From Porphyromonadaceae bacterium (GTDB taxonomy: Bacteria; Bacteroidota; Bacteroidia; Bacteroidales; Dysgonomonadaceae), in contig JAJFTO010000019.1 of NCBI GenBank assembly GCA_021372865.1, positions 62,001 through 126,000 of the forward strand: DNA of 64,000 bases, in the 5' to 3' direction. The notes under the pieces are model-generated. The model did no database searches. It had not been told where the DNA came from and saw only the letters and a program-made list of their open reading frames with translations. This document shows, in pieces, positions 1 through 7,279 of this stretch; position 1 is the stretch's first letter; the number at the start of each line of letters is the position of its first letter. Made by a program: the position numbers and the translations under genes.

Positions 1-1034
1 ATGTCGATGTAATTGGCCCCTTTGAACAGGATGCCGTTTCGGGATGCGGCGCCGATGCCGCCAAAATAACTCAGCGGCACGGAGATAACGAGGGCACACG
101 GGCAGGAGATGACCAGGAACACCAGTGCCCGGTAAAGCCAGTCGGCAAAAATGTAATCCGAAACAATGAAGAAGGGGATCACCGTGATGGCCAGCGCGAG
201 GGCGAAGACAATGGGGGTGTAGACCCGGGCGAACGAGCGTATGAAAAGCTCTGTCTTCGCCTTGCGGGAGGTGGCTTCCTGCACCATCTCCAGTACACGG
301 GACAAGGAGCTGTCGGCATACGCTTTCTCTACCCGGACCTCTACCACGCGATCTAGATTTACCATGCCCGCGAGCACGGTTTCGCCTTTGCGGATGGTGC
401 GGGGAACGCTCTCGCCGGTGAGTGCGGAGGTGTTGAAGCTTCCCCTGGGCGATAACAGTGTCCCGTCGAGTGGGATTTTCTCACCTGCCTTTGCCTGTAT
501 GGTTTCGCCGATGGAGACCTCTTCCGGCGAAACGGTGTAAGTTAGCCCGTTGCGGACGACTGTCGCCGTGTCGGGACGTACATCCAGCAGCGTTTGAATG
601 TTCCTCCGTGCCTTGTGTACGGCCGATTTCTGAAACAGATCGCCCACCGTGTAAAACAGCATCACGGCGACACCCTCGGGGTACTCGCCGATGAAGAACG
701 CCCCCAGCGTGGCGACGATCATCAGGGTGAACTCGTTGAAGAAATTTTTTTGTGCCATGGCGCTCCCCGCATGCCTGAAGGCAGGCAAAGCGACCGGCAG
801 ATACGCGGCAATATACCAAGCCAGGCGGGTGGTGCCGTTAAAGAAAGTAGGTTTCACCAGAGAGTCAAGCAGAATGCCCAAAATAAAAAGGAAGCTTGTA
901 ACAGTCACCGGTAGGTACTTTTCCCATATAGGTTTCTCCGGAAGAACAGCCGTGCGTGATTTTTCACATCCGCAACAGCTATCGTCGTCGCAATTATAGT
1001 CATTCTCTTTCGCGAGTTTTTTGATTCTCGACAT
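1..1034 (-). CDS. Heavy-metal P1B-type ATPase, N-terminal 344 codons (3' end outside window)
   Basis: The first about 344 residues of a metal-exporting P-type ATPase of the inner membrane are visible; the phosphorylation and ATP-binding domains lie beyond the left edge. The N-terminus has a short Cys-rich metal-binding stretch (YNCDDDSCCGC, residues 13-23) instead of a full HMA domain. Paired membrane segments follow, then the actuator domain with ALTGES near residue 205, and the metal-site motif SCPCALVIS with Cys311-Pro-Cys313. A CPC site with this type of N-terminus is typical of Zn/Cd/Pb (ZntA-like) exporters, but copper cannot be excluded without the last membrane helices. The ATG at 1034 follows a good promoter and a 17-bp palindrome, directly downstream of a Fur-family gene, so metal-dependent control is likely. 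Confidence 0.9.
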   Translation of the reverse strand, partial: MSRIKKLAKENDYNCDDDSCCGCEKSRTAVLPEKPIWEKYLPVTVTSFLFILGILLDSLVKPTFFNGTTRLAWYIAAYLPVALPAFRHAGSAMAQKNFFNEFTLMIVATLGAFFIGEYPEGVAVMLFYTVGDLFQKSAVHKARRNIQTLLDVRPDTATVVRNGLTYTVSPEEVSIGETIQAKAGEKIPLDGTLLSPRGSFNTSALTGESVPRTIRKGETVLAGMVNLDRVVEVRVEKAYADSSLSRVLEMVQEATSRKAKTELFIRSFARVYTPIVFALALAITVIPFFIVSDYIFADWLYRALVFLVISCPCALVISVPLSYFGGIGAASRNGILFKGANYID

Positions 1035-1054
1035 AAATGAAACTTTATTTACGG

Positions 1055-1062
1055 CAAAAGTA
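1055..1062 (-). promoter_or_regulatory. Promoter -7 box of the metal ATPase gene
   Basis: On the minus strand this reads TACTTTTG, an exact match to the Bacteroidetes -7 consensus TAnnTTTG, 20 bases before the ATPase ATG. It gives the ATPase its own start site although it lies at the end of a longer operon. Confidence 0.65.
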
Positions 1063-1073
1063 GGGGTAAATTC

Positions 1074-1090
1074 TTGCAACCTGGTTGCAA
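1074..1090. promoter_or_regulatory. Perfect 17-bp palindrome, likely metalloregulator operator
   Basis: TTGCAACCTGGTTGCAA is a perfect inverted repeat around a single central base. It begins immediately after the stop codon of the Fur-family gene and covers the expected -33 region of the promoter whose -7 box is at 1055-1062. The position fits repression of the ATPase gene, most simply by the adjacent Fur-family protein; the binding partner is inferred. Confidence 0.7.
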
Positions 1091-1507
1091 TTAAATGGGA
1101 GTGCCCGAACACTGGTCGCACAGCCCTTTCATCACGAAATTGATGTTTTCCAGTAAGAACTTTTCGGGGAGTTGCACGGGAGGAATTGATATACTTTCCA
1201 GACAGAATGTTTTGTGGCAGCGGGTACAGTTAAAATGGACGTGCAGCTCGTTGAGCATACACTGGCAATCGTCGTTGCAGACCGAGTACTTCATGGAGCC
1301 CGAGCCATCGTCGATGCTGTGAATGAGCAGGTGTTCGTGGAACAGCGTGATGGCCCTGGAGATGGTCGATTTATCGACTGTCCCCAACGCTGCTTCCAGG
1401 TCCGAAAGACTGAATGCCTGGGAGGATTCCAACATCGCCTTGAATATTAACAGCCTTACAGCCGTCGGCTTGATACCCCTGTTCACTAATTTCTGCTCAA
1501 GTTCCAT
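1091..1507 (-). CDS. Fur-family metal-responsive transcriptional regulator
   Basis: This 138-residue protein is the usual length for the Fur/Zur/PerR family. Residues 1-75 form the winged helix (TVDKSTISRAITLFHEHLL). The C-terminal metal and dimer domain shows LHVHF (His89, His91) and two CxxC pairs (Cys94/Cys97 and Cys130/Cys133) that hold the structural zinc. The start overlaps the end of the epimerase gene by 11 bases, so the gene is read as part of the sugar operon, and it precedes a metal ATPase with a palindromic operator between them. The likely role is sensing the metal exported by that ATPase; a Zur-like or ZntR-replacing function is inferred, and the metal is not determined by sequence. 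Confidence 0.9.
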   Translation of the reverse strand: MELEQKLVNRGIKPTAVRLLIFKAMLESSQAFSLSDLEAALGTVDKSTISRAITLFHEHLLIHSIDDGSGSMKYSVCNDDCQCMLNELHVHFNCTRCHKTFCLESISIPPVQLPEKFLLENINFVMKGLCDQCSGTPI

Positions 1508-2510
1508 AATAGAATTCGTTATACCACTGGTAGAAACTTTGAATTCCAGCTGCTAACGGTGTGGAGGGTTTGTAATTAAAATCTCTTTTGAGGCGTGTTG
1601 TATCGGCATAGGTGGAGACGACGTCTCCCGGTTGCATTCCCTCCATTTCTACGATTGCTTTTTTGCCCGTCACTTTTTCAATCTCGGCAAGGAAATCAGT
1701 CAGTTTTACCGGTGAAGTACAACCCATATTGTAAATTGCATGGGGTGTCTCCATCGATGGAGGTGAAGGGATAATTTTTAGGACACCTTTCACGATGTCA
1801 TTCACAAAAGTGAAATCCCGCTCCATGTTTCCATGATTAAAGAGCCGGATGGTTTCTCCTTTCAGAATGGCCGACATGAACAGGGAAGGAGCCATGTCGG
1901 GGCGTCCCCAGGGTCCGTACACCGTAAAAAAACGAATGCCGGTGGCCGGAATATGATAGAGCCTGGCATAGGAGTATGCCATCAGTTCATTCGCTTTTTT
2001 TGTGGCTGCATAGAGGCTCACTGGTCGATCGGTATTGTCTGACTCCCTGAATGGAGTGTCTGTATTGTCTCCATACACACTGCTCGAGCTGGCATATACA
2101 AGATGTTTTACCGGATTGTGGCGACAGGCTTCAAGGATATTCATGAATCCGGTTATGTTGGAGTTGATATAGGCAAACGGGTTTTGCAGTGAATACCTTA
2201 CCCCCGCCTGTGCTGCAAGATGAATGGCATACGAAAAATGTTCCTTTTCAAAAAGATTATACAAGGCTTCTCTGTCGTTTAAATCCATCCGGATGAACTG
2301 ATAGGAATCAAAAATTGTACTTTGCACACATTCTCCGGGTTTTATATTTTGCTCTTCAATACCTGTCTCTTTTAGACGGGCATATTTAAGCCGCACATCA
2401 TAATAATCGTTGATATTATCTATGCCCGTTACCGCGTGTCCCTGACTAAGTAGCTCCCGGGAAACATGATATCCTATAAATCCGGCTGATCCCGTAACCA
2501 ATATTTTCAT
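1497..2510 (-). CDS. UDP-glucuronate 4-epimerase-like SDR (NAD-dependent epimerase)
   Basis: This 337-residue extended short-chain dehydrogenase interconverts UDP-glucuronate and UDP-galacturonate in the closest recognisable family (CapI/LpsL type). The Rossmann motif is GSAGFIG (residues 7-13), followed by DNINDYYDVRLK, a hallmark of this subfamily, then SSSSVYG (141-147) and the catalytic pair Tyr167-x3-Lys171 (YAATK). It is the fourth gene of the leftward operon, 10 bases after the PMT-type transferase. Making UDP-GalA here would supply the GT2 synthase and transferase upstream. A UDP-glucose or UDP-GlcNAc epimerase role is possible but fits the N-terminal motif less well. Confidence 0.85.
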   Translation of the reverse strand: MKILVTGSAGFIGYHVSRELLSQGHAVTGIDNINDYYDVRLKYARLKETGIEEQNIKPGECVQSTIFDSYQFIRMDLNDREALYNLFEKEHFSYAIHLAAQAGVRYSLQNPFAYINSNITGFMNILEACRHNPVKHLVYASSSSVYGDNTDTPFRESDNTDRPVSLYAATKKANELMAYSYARLYHIPATGIRFFTVYGPWGRPDMAPSLFMSAILKGETIRLFNHGNMERDFTFVNDIVKGVLKIIPSPPSMETPHAIYNMGCTSPVKLTDFLAEIEKVTGKKAIVEMEGMQPGDVVSTYADTTRLKRDFNYKPSTPLAAGIQSFYQWYNEFYYGT

Positions 2511-2520
2511 TTTACTCCTT

Positions 2521-4113
2521 TTAAAAAATAACCACAGTATGATCCCCTATCTGATGTTGCTCCCTGCTTGACAAGGCAGCGCGTATATCAGAATCGTTTT
2601 TTATATCCTTTGTTCGCAACAAGAGTATCTTTTTTTCCGGCGATGCATTGAGTATATCTCCTTTCTCTGCTTTGATGATATCCTTTCCGAGGTAAACATC
2701 CATGTTCTCAGCACGTTTTATGTTATATACCCAATAGTCGGGAATGTTATGCTCCTCAGACAGTTCCACTGCTTTTTCGCACAACTCACCCCATCCAAGC
2801 CGGTTGTTTATCTGTGGCAAGGACCAGCCAACAATAAAAACAGCCAATAAAAAACCCAATGCCAGTGTCTGGATTGCGCGGAGTGTATCACTTTTTCGAT
2901 AAAGAAACCAGACCATGCACAATCCGGTGAGTGTGATTACCCCCGCTCCTGCATAAATAAATGGATTCGACAGATATTGCATTTCTCCGATACCGCCCAG
3001 ATAGATGAATCCCGGCATGACAAGAACAAATATAACAGCCGGAATAGCCACCGTCATTTTAATCCATCGGTTTTGTATATCGAATTTATTGAAAAGTAAC
3101 ACCGTGAGGAAAATGAAAAAGGGGACAACAGGCAGTGAATAGATTGCTATTTTTGAGCTGATGAGCGAAAGCAGAACAAAGGTTGACAGGATTGTGACGG
3201 TGAAAAATTGTTCCAATGTGCTGTGAATTCTTTTTTTTACCAATCCTGCAACGAAAAGGGGGATCACCAGAAAAGACCAGGGTGCCAGTATATACCAGAT
3301 GGAGATCAGATAATAATAAAAAGGTTCCTTGTGGTGGAATGAGTCAATACCGCGTCCCACGGTCTGGTGTACCAGTAAGTTATTGAGGTAGTCATTGCCC
3401 CCTTCAATGTATACCCCGGCAAACCAGACAACAGCCCCGGCCAGAATAATCAGGAAACTCTTCCATCCCCAATAGTTTTTAAAATCCGATAATTTCTTTT
3501 TGTAAATCAAAAATGTAACGGTTGCAATGAAAGGGATCAAAAGTCCCAACGGCCCTTTTGAAAAAAGGGCCAGAAAAACGTACACAGGAAAAAGAAGACT
3601 GTTTCGTTTGATGTTTTCGCCTTTGTACATCTGGTAAAAAGAATAGAGGGATAAAACAATAAACATGTTCATCAGCATATCCATACGGACTATTAACGCG
3701 GCACCGGTGAACAGTCCGCTGGTCATCAACATCAGCGAAGCAGTGGTTTGCTTTCTGCTGTGTTTGTCCGTTATTCCGTTATTTTCTGTTTCATTGTTTA
3801 TCTCTTCTTCCCGGCGGATCCATTTCGACATGGTGGCAAGAATAATCAATGCGGGAATAAAAGACAACAGCGAATAATACCACATCCGGTGTTCTCCCAG
3901 GATAAGCTTTCCTGTCATCATCAGCCAGAAATGGAGTGGGGGCTTGTCCGCGTATATCTCGCCCTGGTTTGTGAATGTAAAGAGGCTTCCATTTTGCAAT
4001 GCTTCGTCCACAATACTCAGGTAACGCAACTCGTTGTTGGGCGTATAGTCACGTAAAATCATTGCCGGCAACAGCGCGATGAACCAAATCAAATAAATAT
4101 GCTTATTCTTCAT
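2521..4113 (-). CDS. ArnT/PMT-family membrane glycosyltransferase
   Basis: A polytopic inner-membrane protein of about 530 residues that would move a sugar from a polyprenyl-phosphate donor to an envelope acceptor on the periplasmic side. The first periplasmic loop carries the family signature: PNNELRYLSIVDEAL followed about 25 residues later by ADKPPLHFW, the counterpart of the acidic and KPPL motifs of ArnT. About ten membrane segments follow, then a soluble C-terminal part. The ATG at 4113 is preferred over one 10 codons earlier because it overlaps the preceding stop by only 11 bases. With the GT2, LAB_N and epimerase neighbours, the sugar is probably a uronic acid such as GalA, as in rhizobial RgtA-D, rather than aminoarabinose, for which no synthesis genes are present. 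Confidence 0.85.
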   Translation of the reverse strand: MKNKHIYLIWFIALLPAMILRDYTPNNELRYLSIVDEALQNGSLFTFTNQGEIYADKPPLHFWLMMTGKLILGEHRMWYYSLLSFIPALIILATMSKWIRREEEINNETENNGITDKHSRKQTTASLMLMTSGLFTGAALIVRMDMLMNMFIVLSLYSFYQMYKGENIKRNSLLFPVYVFLALFSKGPLGLLIPFIATVTFLIYKKKLSDFKNYWGWKSFLIILAGAVVWFAGVYIEGGNDYLNNLLVHQTVGRGIDSFHHKEPFYYYLISIWYILAPWSFLVIPLFVAGLVKKRIHSTLEQFFTVTILSTFVLLSLISSKIAIYSLPVVPFFIFLTVLLFNKFDIQNRWIKMTVAIPAVIFVLVMPGFIYLGGIGEMQYLSNPFIYAGAGVITLTGLCMVWFLYRKSDTLRAIQTLALGFLLAVFIVGWSLPQINNRLGWGELCEKAVELSEEHNIPDYWVYNIKRAENMDVYLGKDIIKAEKGDILNASPEKKILLLRTKDIKNDSDIRAALSSREQHQIGDHTVVIF

Positions 4114-4750
4114 AGACCGTGATTTTTCTGCTTTTATAAGCAATCATTAAATTTCTGATGTATGCTACAAATCCAAATGATTGCCCCAGAATCAATACAG
4201 GATCTTTTCGGAAAAGAGCATAACTGATGATAATGATGGACCCGACCAGGCTGATGATCCAGAAGCCGACAGGGAGGGTAGATTCATGCCGGGCTGCCGA
4301 ATAAAGAAACTGATAAACGAAACGCAGCGCAAAGATGACCTGTCCGGCAGATCCAAAAATCAACAGCCACAAAGGTACATCTTTATTGTTAAAAAAAGTG
4401 TCGAAAAAACCGGATGCATCGTGAAGCATAATTCCGATTGCCACAATGGGTGTCAGTATCAGAAGTGCTTTGATACTTTGTGCAATTTTCTTCCATTGGC
4501 CCTGTATCTTCAGGTTCCAGAGATAGATGTAATAGGAGATAAACTGGCCAAGTATGATGGCAAAATCATTTCGCAGAACCCCATAGATGAACAACAGGTA
4601 TGAGCCTGCGATACTCAGAATCCAGAAAGCTGGGGGTGAGAGCACCTTTCCCGCTTTTTCAGAAGCAATCCACTGATACAGGATGCGGGCGGAGAAAAAG
4701 AGCTGCGACAAAAACCCAATACCAAAGATCCAAACATTACTTCCCTGCAT
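4103..4750 (-). CDS. Membrane protein with two LAB_N (lipid A biosynthesis N-terminal) domains
   Basis: A 215-residue membrane protein made of two homologous halves. Each half has the LAB_N pattern: a helix ending in ARILYQW or LRFVYQF, a charged turn, a PxxFW or PVGFWI helix, and a last helix with (I/L)ILGQ. The family (PF07578) is found alone or fused to LpxB and has EmrE-like small transporter topology; no enzyme activity is established for the stand-alone form. It lies between a polyprenyl-phosphate sugar synthase (2-base gap) and a PMT-type transferase (11-base overlap). I infer it helps flip the polyprenyl-linked sugar across the membrane, in the position that ArnE/F fill in the aminoarabinose pathway. 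Confidence 0.8.
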   Translation of the reverse strand: MQGSNVWIFGIGFLSQLFFSARILYQWIASEKAGKVLSPPAFWILSIAGSYLLFIYGVLRNDFAIILGQFISYYIYLWNLKIQGQWKKIAQSIKALLILTPIVAIGIMLHDASGFFDTFFNNKDVPLWLLIFGSAGQVIFALRFVYQFLYSAARHESTLPVGFWIISLVGSIIIISYALFRKDPVLILGQSFGFVAYIRNLMIAYKSRKITVYEE

Positions 4751-4752
4751 AT

Positions 4753-5496
4753 TTAATCCAGGTTATCTTTATTCACATGATAGTTGATATATCTTTTTTT
4801 CATCCAACGGTAAGCAAAACAATCGATAAACGGCCCGGTAAGCCTGTTCCAAAGATGATATTTCGATGTGCCGGCCACGCGCGGATAGTGACGCACGGGG
4901 GTCTGCTTCACCTTTCCGTTTTGAAGCAGGATCAATGCAGGCAGAAACCGGTGCATCCCATTGAAAAAAGGGATACGTCTCGCAACATCGGTATGCATCA
5001 CTTTCAGAGGGCATCCTGTATCTGAAACACCGTCGTTTGTCATCATCCGGCGGTATCCGTTGGCAATTTTCGATTGAAGATTTTTGAAAAACGAATCTTT
5101 CCTGTTTGCTCTTATACCGGTCACCATTTCATAATCGCGGATATCCCGAAGCAATAGATTGAAATCCTCCGGATCCGTCTGCAAATCGGCATCCATATAT
5201 CCAACATACTCCGAAAAACAGGCGTCAATGCCTGCCTTCAGGGCTGCGCTCAAACCTCCGTTTCTGTCGAGGCTGAGATAAAAGAAATGACTATTTCGGG
5301 AACATATTTCATCGATTCTGTGCAGGCTGTCGTCTTTTGAACCGTCGTTGACAAACAAAACACAGGCAGAGAGAATAGAGTGGGGCAGAAACTGTTTCAG
5401 TTTTTCTTCCAACGTGTAGATGTTTTCTTCTTCGTTATAAACAGGAACAATGATTGTGAACCTGTATTTTGCAGTACTATTTTCTCTTATATTCAT
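4753..5496 (-). CDS. GT2 polyprenyl-phosphate glycosyltransferase (ArnC/DPM1/RgtE type)
   Basis: This 247-residue family 2 glycosyltransferase has IIVPVYNEEENI near residue 15, NDGSKDDS (50-57) and the metal-binding MDADLQTDPED with Asp102 and Asp104. It is the first gene of the operon. The sequence has the DPM1/ArnC core but no C-terminal two-helix membrane anchor, so it is likely peripheral and may rely on the LAB_N protein next to it. The expected reaction is transfer of a sugar from a UDP-sugar to undecaprenyl phosphate. The UDP-glucuronate 4-epimerase in the operon points to galacturonic acid as the sugar; this is inference. Confidence 0.85.
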   Translation of the reverse strand: MNIRENSTAKYRFTIIVPVYNEEENIYTLEEKLKQFLPHSILSACVLFVNDGSKDDSLHRIDEICSRNSHFFYLSLDRNGGLSAALKAGIDACFSEYVGYMDADLQTDPEDFNLLLRDIRDYEMVTGIRANRKDSFFKNLQSKIANGYRRMMTNDGVSDTGCPLKVMHTDVARRIPFFNGMHRFLPALILLQNGKVKQTPVRHYPRVAGTSKYHLWNRLTGPFIDCFAYRWMKKRYINYHVNKDNLD

Positions 5497-5556
5497 TTAG
5501 CTCGTTAAAATGTTAATTTTTTATTGCAGCGTATGACTGATTATGATTTTGATATG

Positions 5557-5564
5557 CAAATGTA
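5557..5564 (-). promoter_or_regulatory. Promoter -7 box of the GT2/PMT/epimerase operon
   Basis: The minus strand reads TACATTTG, an exact match to TAnnTTTG, 61 bases before the GT2 start. It implies a leader of about 50 bases. No clear -33 TTTG is visible. Confidence 0.55.
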
Positions 5565-5768
5565 TTCATTTTATCTTTAACTTCATTTTCTCCCGTGTCT
5601 ATAATTTTTCGTACAGCTCCGTTATTGTTCCCAATAACCTACACTTTATTTTTATTGTGCGTTTGTCCTTGAGAAAGGAATTCTTGTGACTCTCAAATAA
5701 TTTCGTGAAAAAACAGAATCTTAAAAATAATGTAACAACATCATCCTGTTTCTTTCGGTTTGTTTGTT

Positions 5769-5776
5769 TAAATTTG
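5769..5776 (+). promoter_or_regulatory. Promoter -7 box of the PHP phosphodiesterase gene
   Basis: TAAATTTG matches the Bacteroidetes -7 consensus exactly, about 98 bases before the ATG, implying a leader of roughly 90 bases. No strong -33 box is seen. Confidence 0.55.
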
Positions 5777-5873
5777 CAGTAAAGTTTAATTATACAATCT
5801 ATTCTGATTGAAATGGTAAATATTGCCTGCTTTAAATTCCGGAGGAACTAATTTTAAATGTAAATAATATTTT

Positions 5874-7022
5874 ATGAGACAAAGAAATTTATTGCTTATT
5901 GGTCTGATGCTGATACCTGTATTCGCTATCGGACAGAGAAAAGAAGTGGAGGGAATGAAATATCTGGACGAGCACAGGCGTCCCGTCTACAGAGAGAATA
6001 TAATTATTCCCGACGTGGGTAATTATCAGGTGCTGAAGTGCGACTTCCATATGCACACCGTTTTTTCAGACGGTCAGGTATGGCCCAGTGTCCGCAATCA
6101 GGAGGCATGGCAGGAAGGCCTGGATGCGTATGCAATTACAGATCATATTGAGTATACCCCCCATAAGGATGATGTAAAGGTAAATAACAACCGTGCATAT
6201 GAACTACTCAAGGAGAGTGCGGCAAAGAGCAACCTGATTCTGGTGAAAGGCAACGAGGTGACACGCAGGACACCTCCCGGACATTTCAATGCTCTTTATA
6301 TTGGTGACTCATCGGAATATATTGAAAGTAATGATGCTTCACAGGACAAGGCAGCAGTGATGAAAGCTGCCGCACAGAATGCCTTTATATTCTGGAATCA
6401 TCCGGGATGGCAACCGGGTATAGCGGGATCGTATGACTGGATACCTTTCGTGAACGACCTCTACAAAAGCAAGGCATTGCAGGGTATTGAAGTGATCAAT
6501 GGATTCGGGTTTCATATGAAAGCACTCGACTGGTGTATCGACAAGGGACTGACCGTGATGGGTACCACCGACATGCACAACCTGGTGGCACATGAATATG
6601 ATTTCAGCAAGGAATATGTACATCGTACCATGACACTCGTGATGGCCAAAGAACGCACAGCAGAATCTATCAGGGAAGCGCTTGTTGCGGGACGAACTGT
6701 AGCATGGGCCAGCAAAATACTTGCAGGCAAGGAGGAGCATGTGCGGGCACTCTTTGATGCCTGTGTAAAGCTGACTCCTGCATTTTATACCGAGGAGAAA
6801 AAGAACGGCGACAAGATCAATTACTACGAGTTGCGTAACAACAGCGACCTCTATTTTGAGCTGGAACTGAAGGAGGGTAACAACACCAAACTGGTTGTAC
6901 TTTATCCACGTTCTGTACAACAGATCACAGCATCAGCAGAAGCGACTTCACTTTTCGGTGAAGTTGTATCTACTTACGTAAGAAGCGATAAGCACCTTTC
7001 TGTGAACTTTTCGTTGAAGTAA
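5874..7022 (+). CDS. Secreted PHP-domain phosphodiesterase (Sb-PDE-like)
   Basis: A 382-residue protein with an N-terminal signal peptide (to about residue 20, FAIGQ) followed by a PHP metal-hydrolase domain. Visible metal ligands are FHMHTVFSDG (His59, His61, Asp66), ITDHIEY (Asp90, His91), KGNEVTR (Glu128), FWNHPGW (His176) and TTDMHN (Asp233, His235), the full set for a trinuclear PHP site. The C-terminal 100 residues form a beta-rich domain. The closest description I know is the Sb-PDE family of Bacteroidetes, phosphodiesterases of the cell envelope; the natural substrate is not evident. It is a single-gene unit with its own promoter and a strong hairpin terminator downstream. Confidence 0.85.
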   Translation: MRQRNLLLIGLMLIPVFAIGQRKEVEGMKYLDEHRRPVYRENIIIPDVGNYQVLKCDFHMHTVFSDGQVWPSVRNQEAWQEGLDAYAITDHIEYTPHKDDVKVNNNRAYELLKESAAKSNLILVKGNEVTRRTPPGHFNALYIGDSSEYIESNDASQDKAAVMKAAAQNAFIFWNHPGWQPGIAGSYDWIPFVNDLYKSKALQGIEVINGFGFHMKALDWCIDKGLTVMGTTDMHNLVAHEYDFSKEYVHRTMTLVMAKERTAESIREALVAGRTVAWASKILAGKEEHVRALFDACVKLTPAFYTEEKKNGDKINYYELRNNSDLYFELELKEGNNTKLVVLYPRSVQQITASAEATSLFGEVVSTYVRSDKHLSVNFSLK

Positions 7023-7100
7023 GAACCTGATTTGACAGCCGGAATCCGGGAGTTCCGAGGATGTCTACCATAGCCGCTTCTTTATTTTTCCCGGACCGAT

Positions 7101-7132
7101 AGGGGCTCTGTGTTTTAAAACGCAGAGCCCCT
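7101..7132 (+). terminator. Hairpin terminator after the PHP gene
   Basis: A 32-base nearly perfect hairpin, AGGGGCTCTG pairing with CAGAGCCCCT around a TTTTAAAA centre, about 80 bases after the PHP stop codon. There is no long T tract, but it is the only strong structure between this gene and the opposing units, and the self-complementary stem could act in both directions. Confidence 0.7.
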
Positions 7133-7156
7133 AATCAGTAAAAAGGATTAGTTCAT

Positions 7157-7258
7157 TTAGAAGGGGGGGTACCCGGGATTCTGTACAAGATTGTTGTTTG
7201 TTTCCCATGCCGCCTCCGGAATCGGGAAAAGAAGCATGTGTGCTTTTAACGCAATCGA
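7157..7258 (-). pseudogene. Remnant: C-terminal tail of a SusD/RagB-family lipoprotein
   Basis: Read on the minus strand, about 30 codons ending in TAA at 7157-7159 give ALKAHMLLFPIPEAAWETNN followed by NLVQNPGYPPF. This is the highly conserved C-terminus of SusD/RagB nutrient-binding lipoproteins (LxPIPxxE...N..L.QNPGY). Nothing SusD-like precedes it: the frame runs straight into the 3' end of the pldA gene. The rest of the gene, about 500 codons, and any susC partner are missing, so this is a deletion or rearrangement scar. It is too short to be expressed as a functional protein. Confidence 0.85.
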
Positions 7259-7279
7259 TTGCACAAAAAAGGGACAAAT

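Larger units (their letters stand above)
5497..5873. promoter_or_regulatory. Divergent intergenic region (377 bp) between the GT2 operon and the PHP gene
   Basis: This AT-rich stretch has stops in all frames and no RNA gene that I can recognise. It holds two outward-facing Bacteroidetes -7 boxes: one for the leftward operon at 5557-5564 and one for the rightward gene at 5769-5776. The roughly 200 bases between them carry no feature I can name. Confidence 0.7.
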
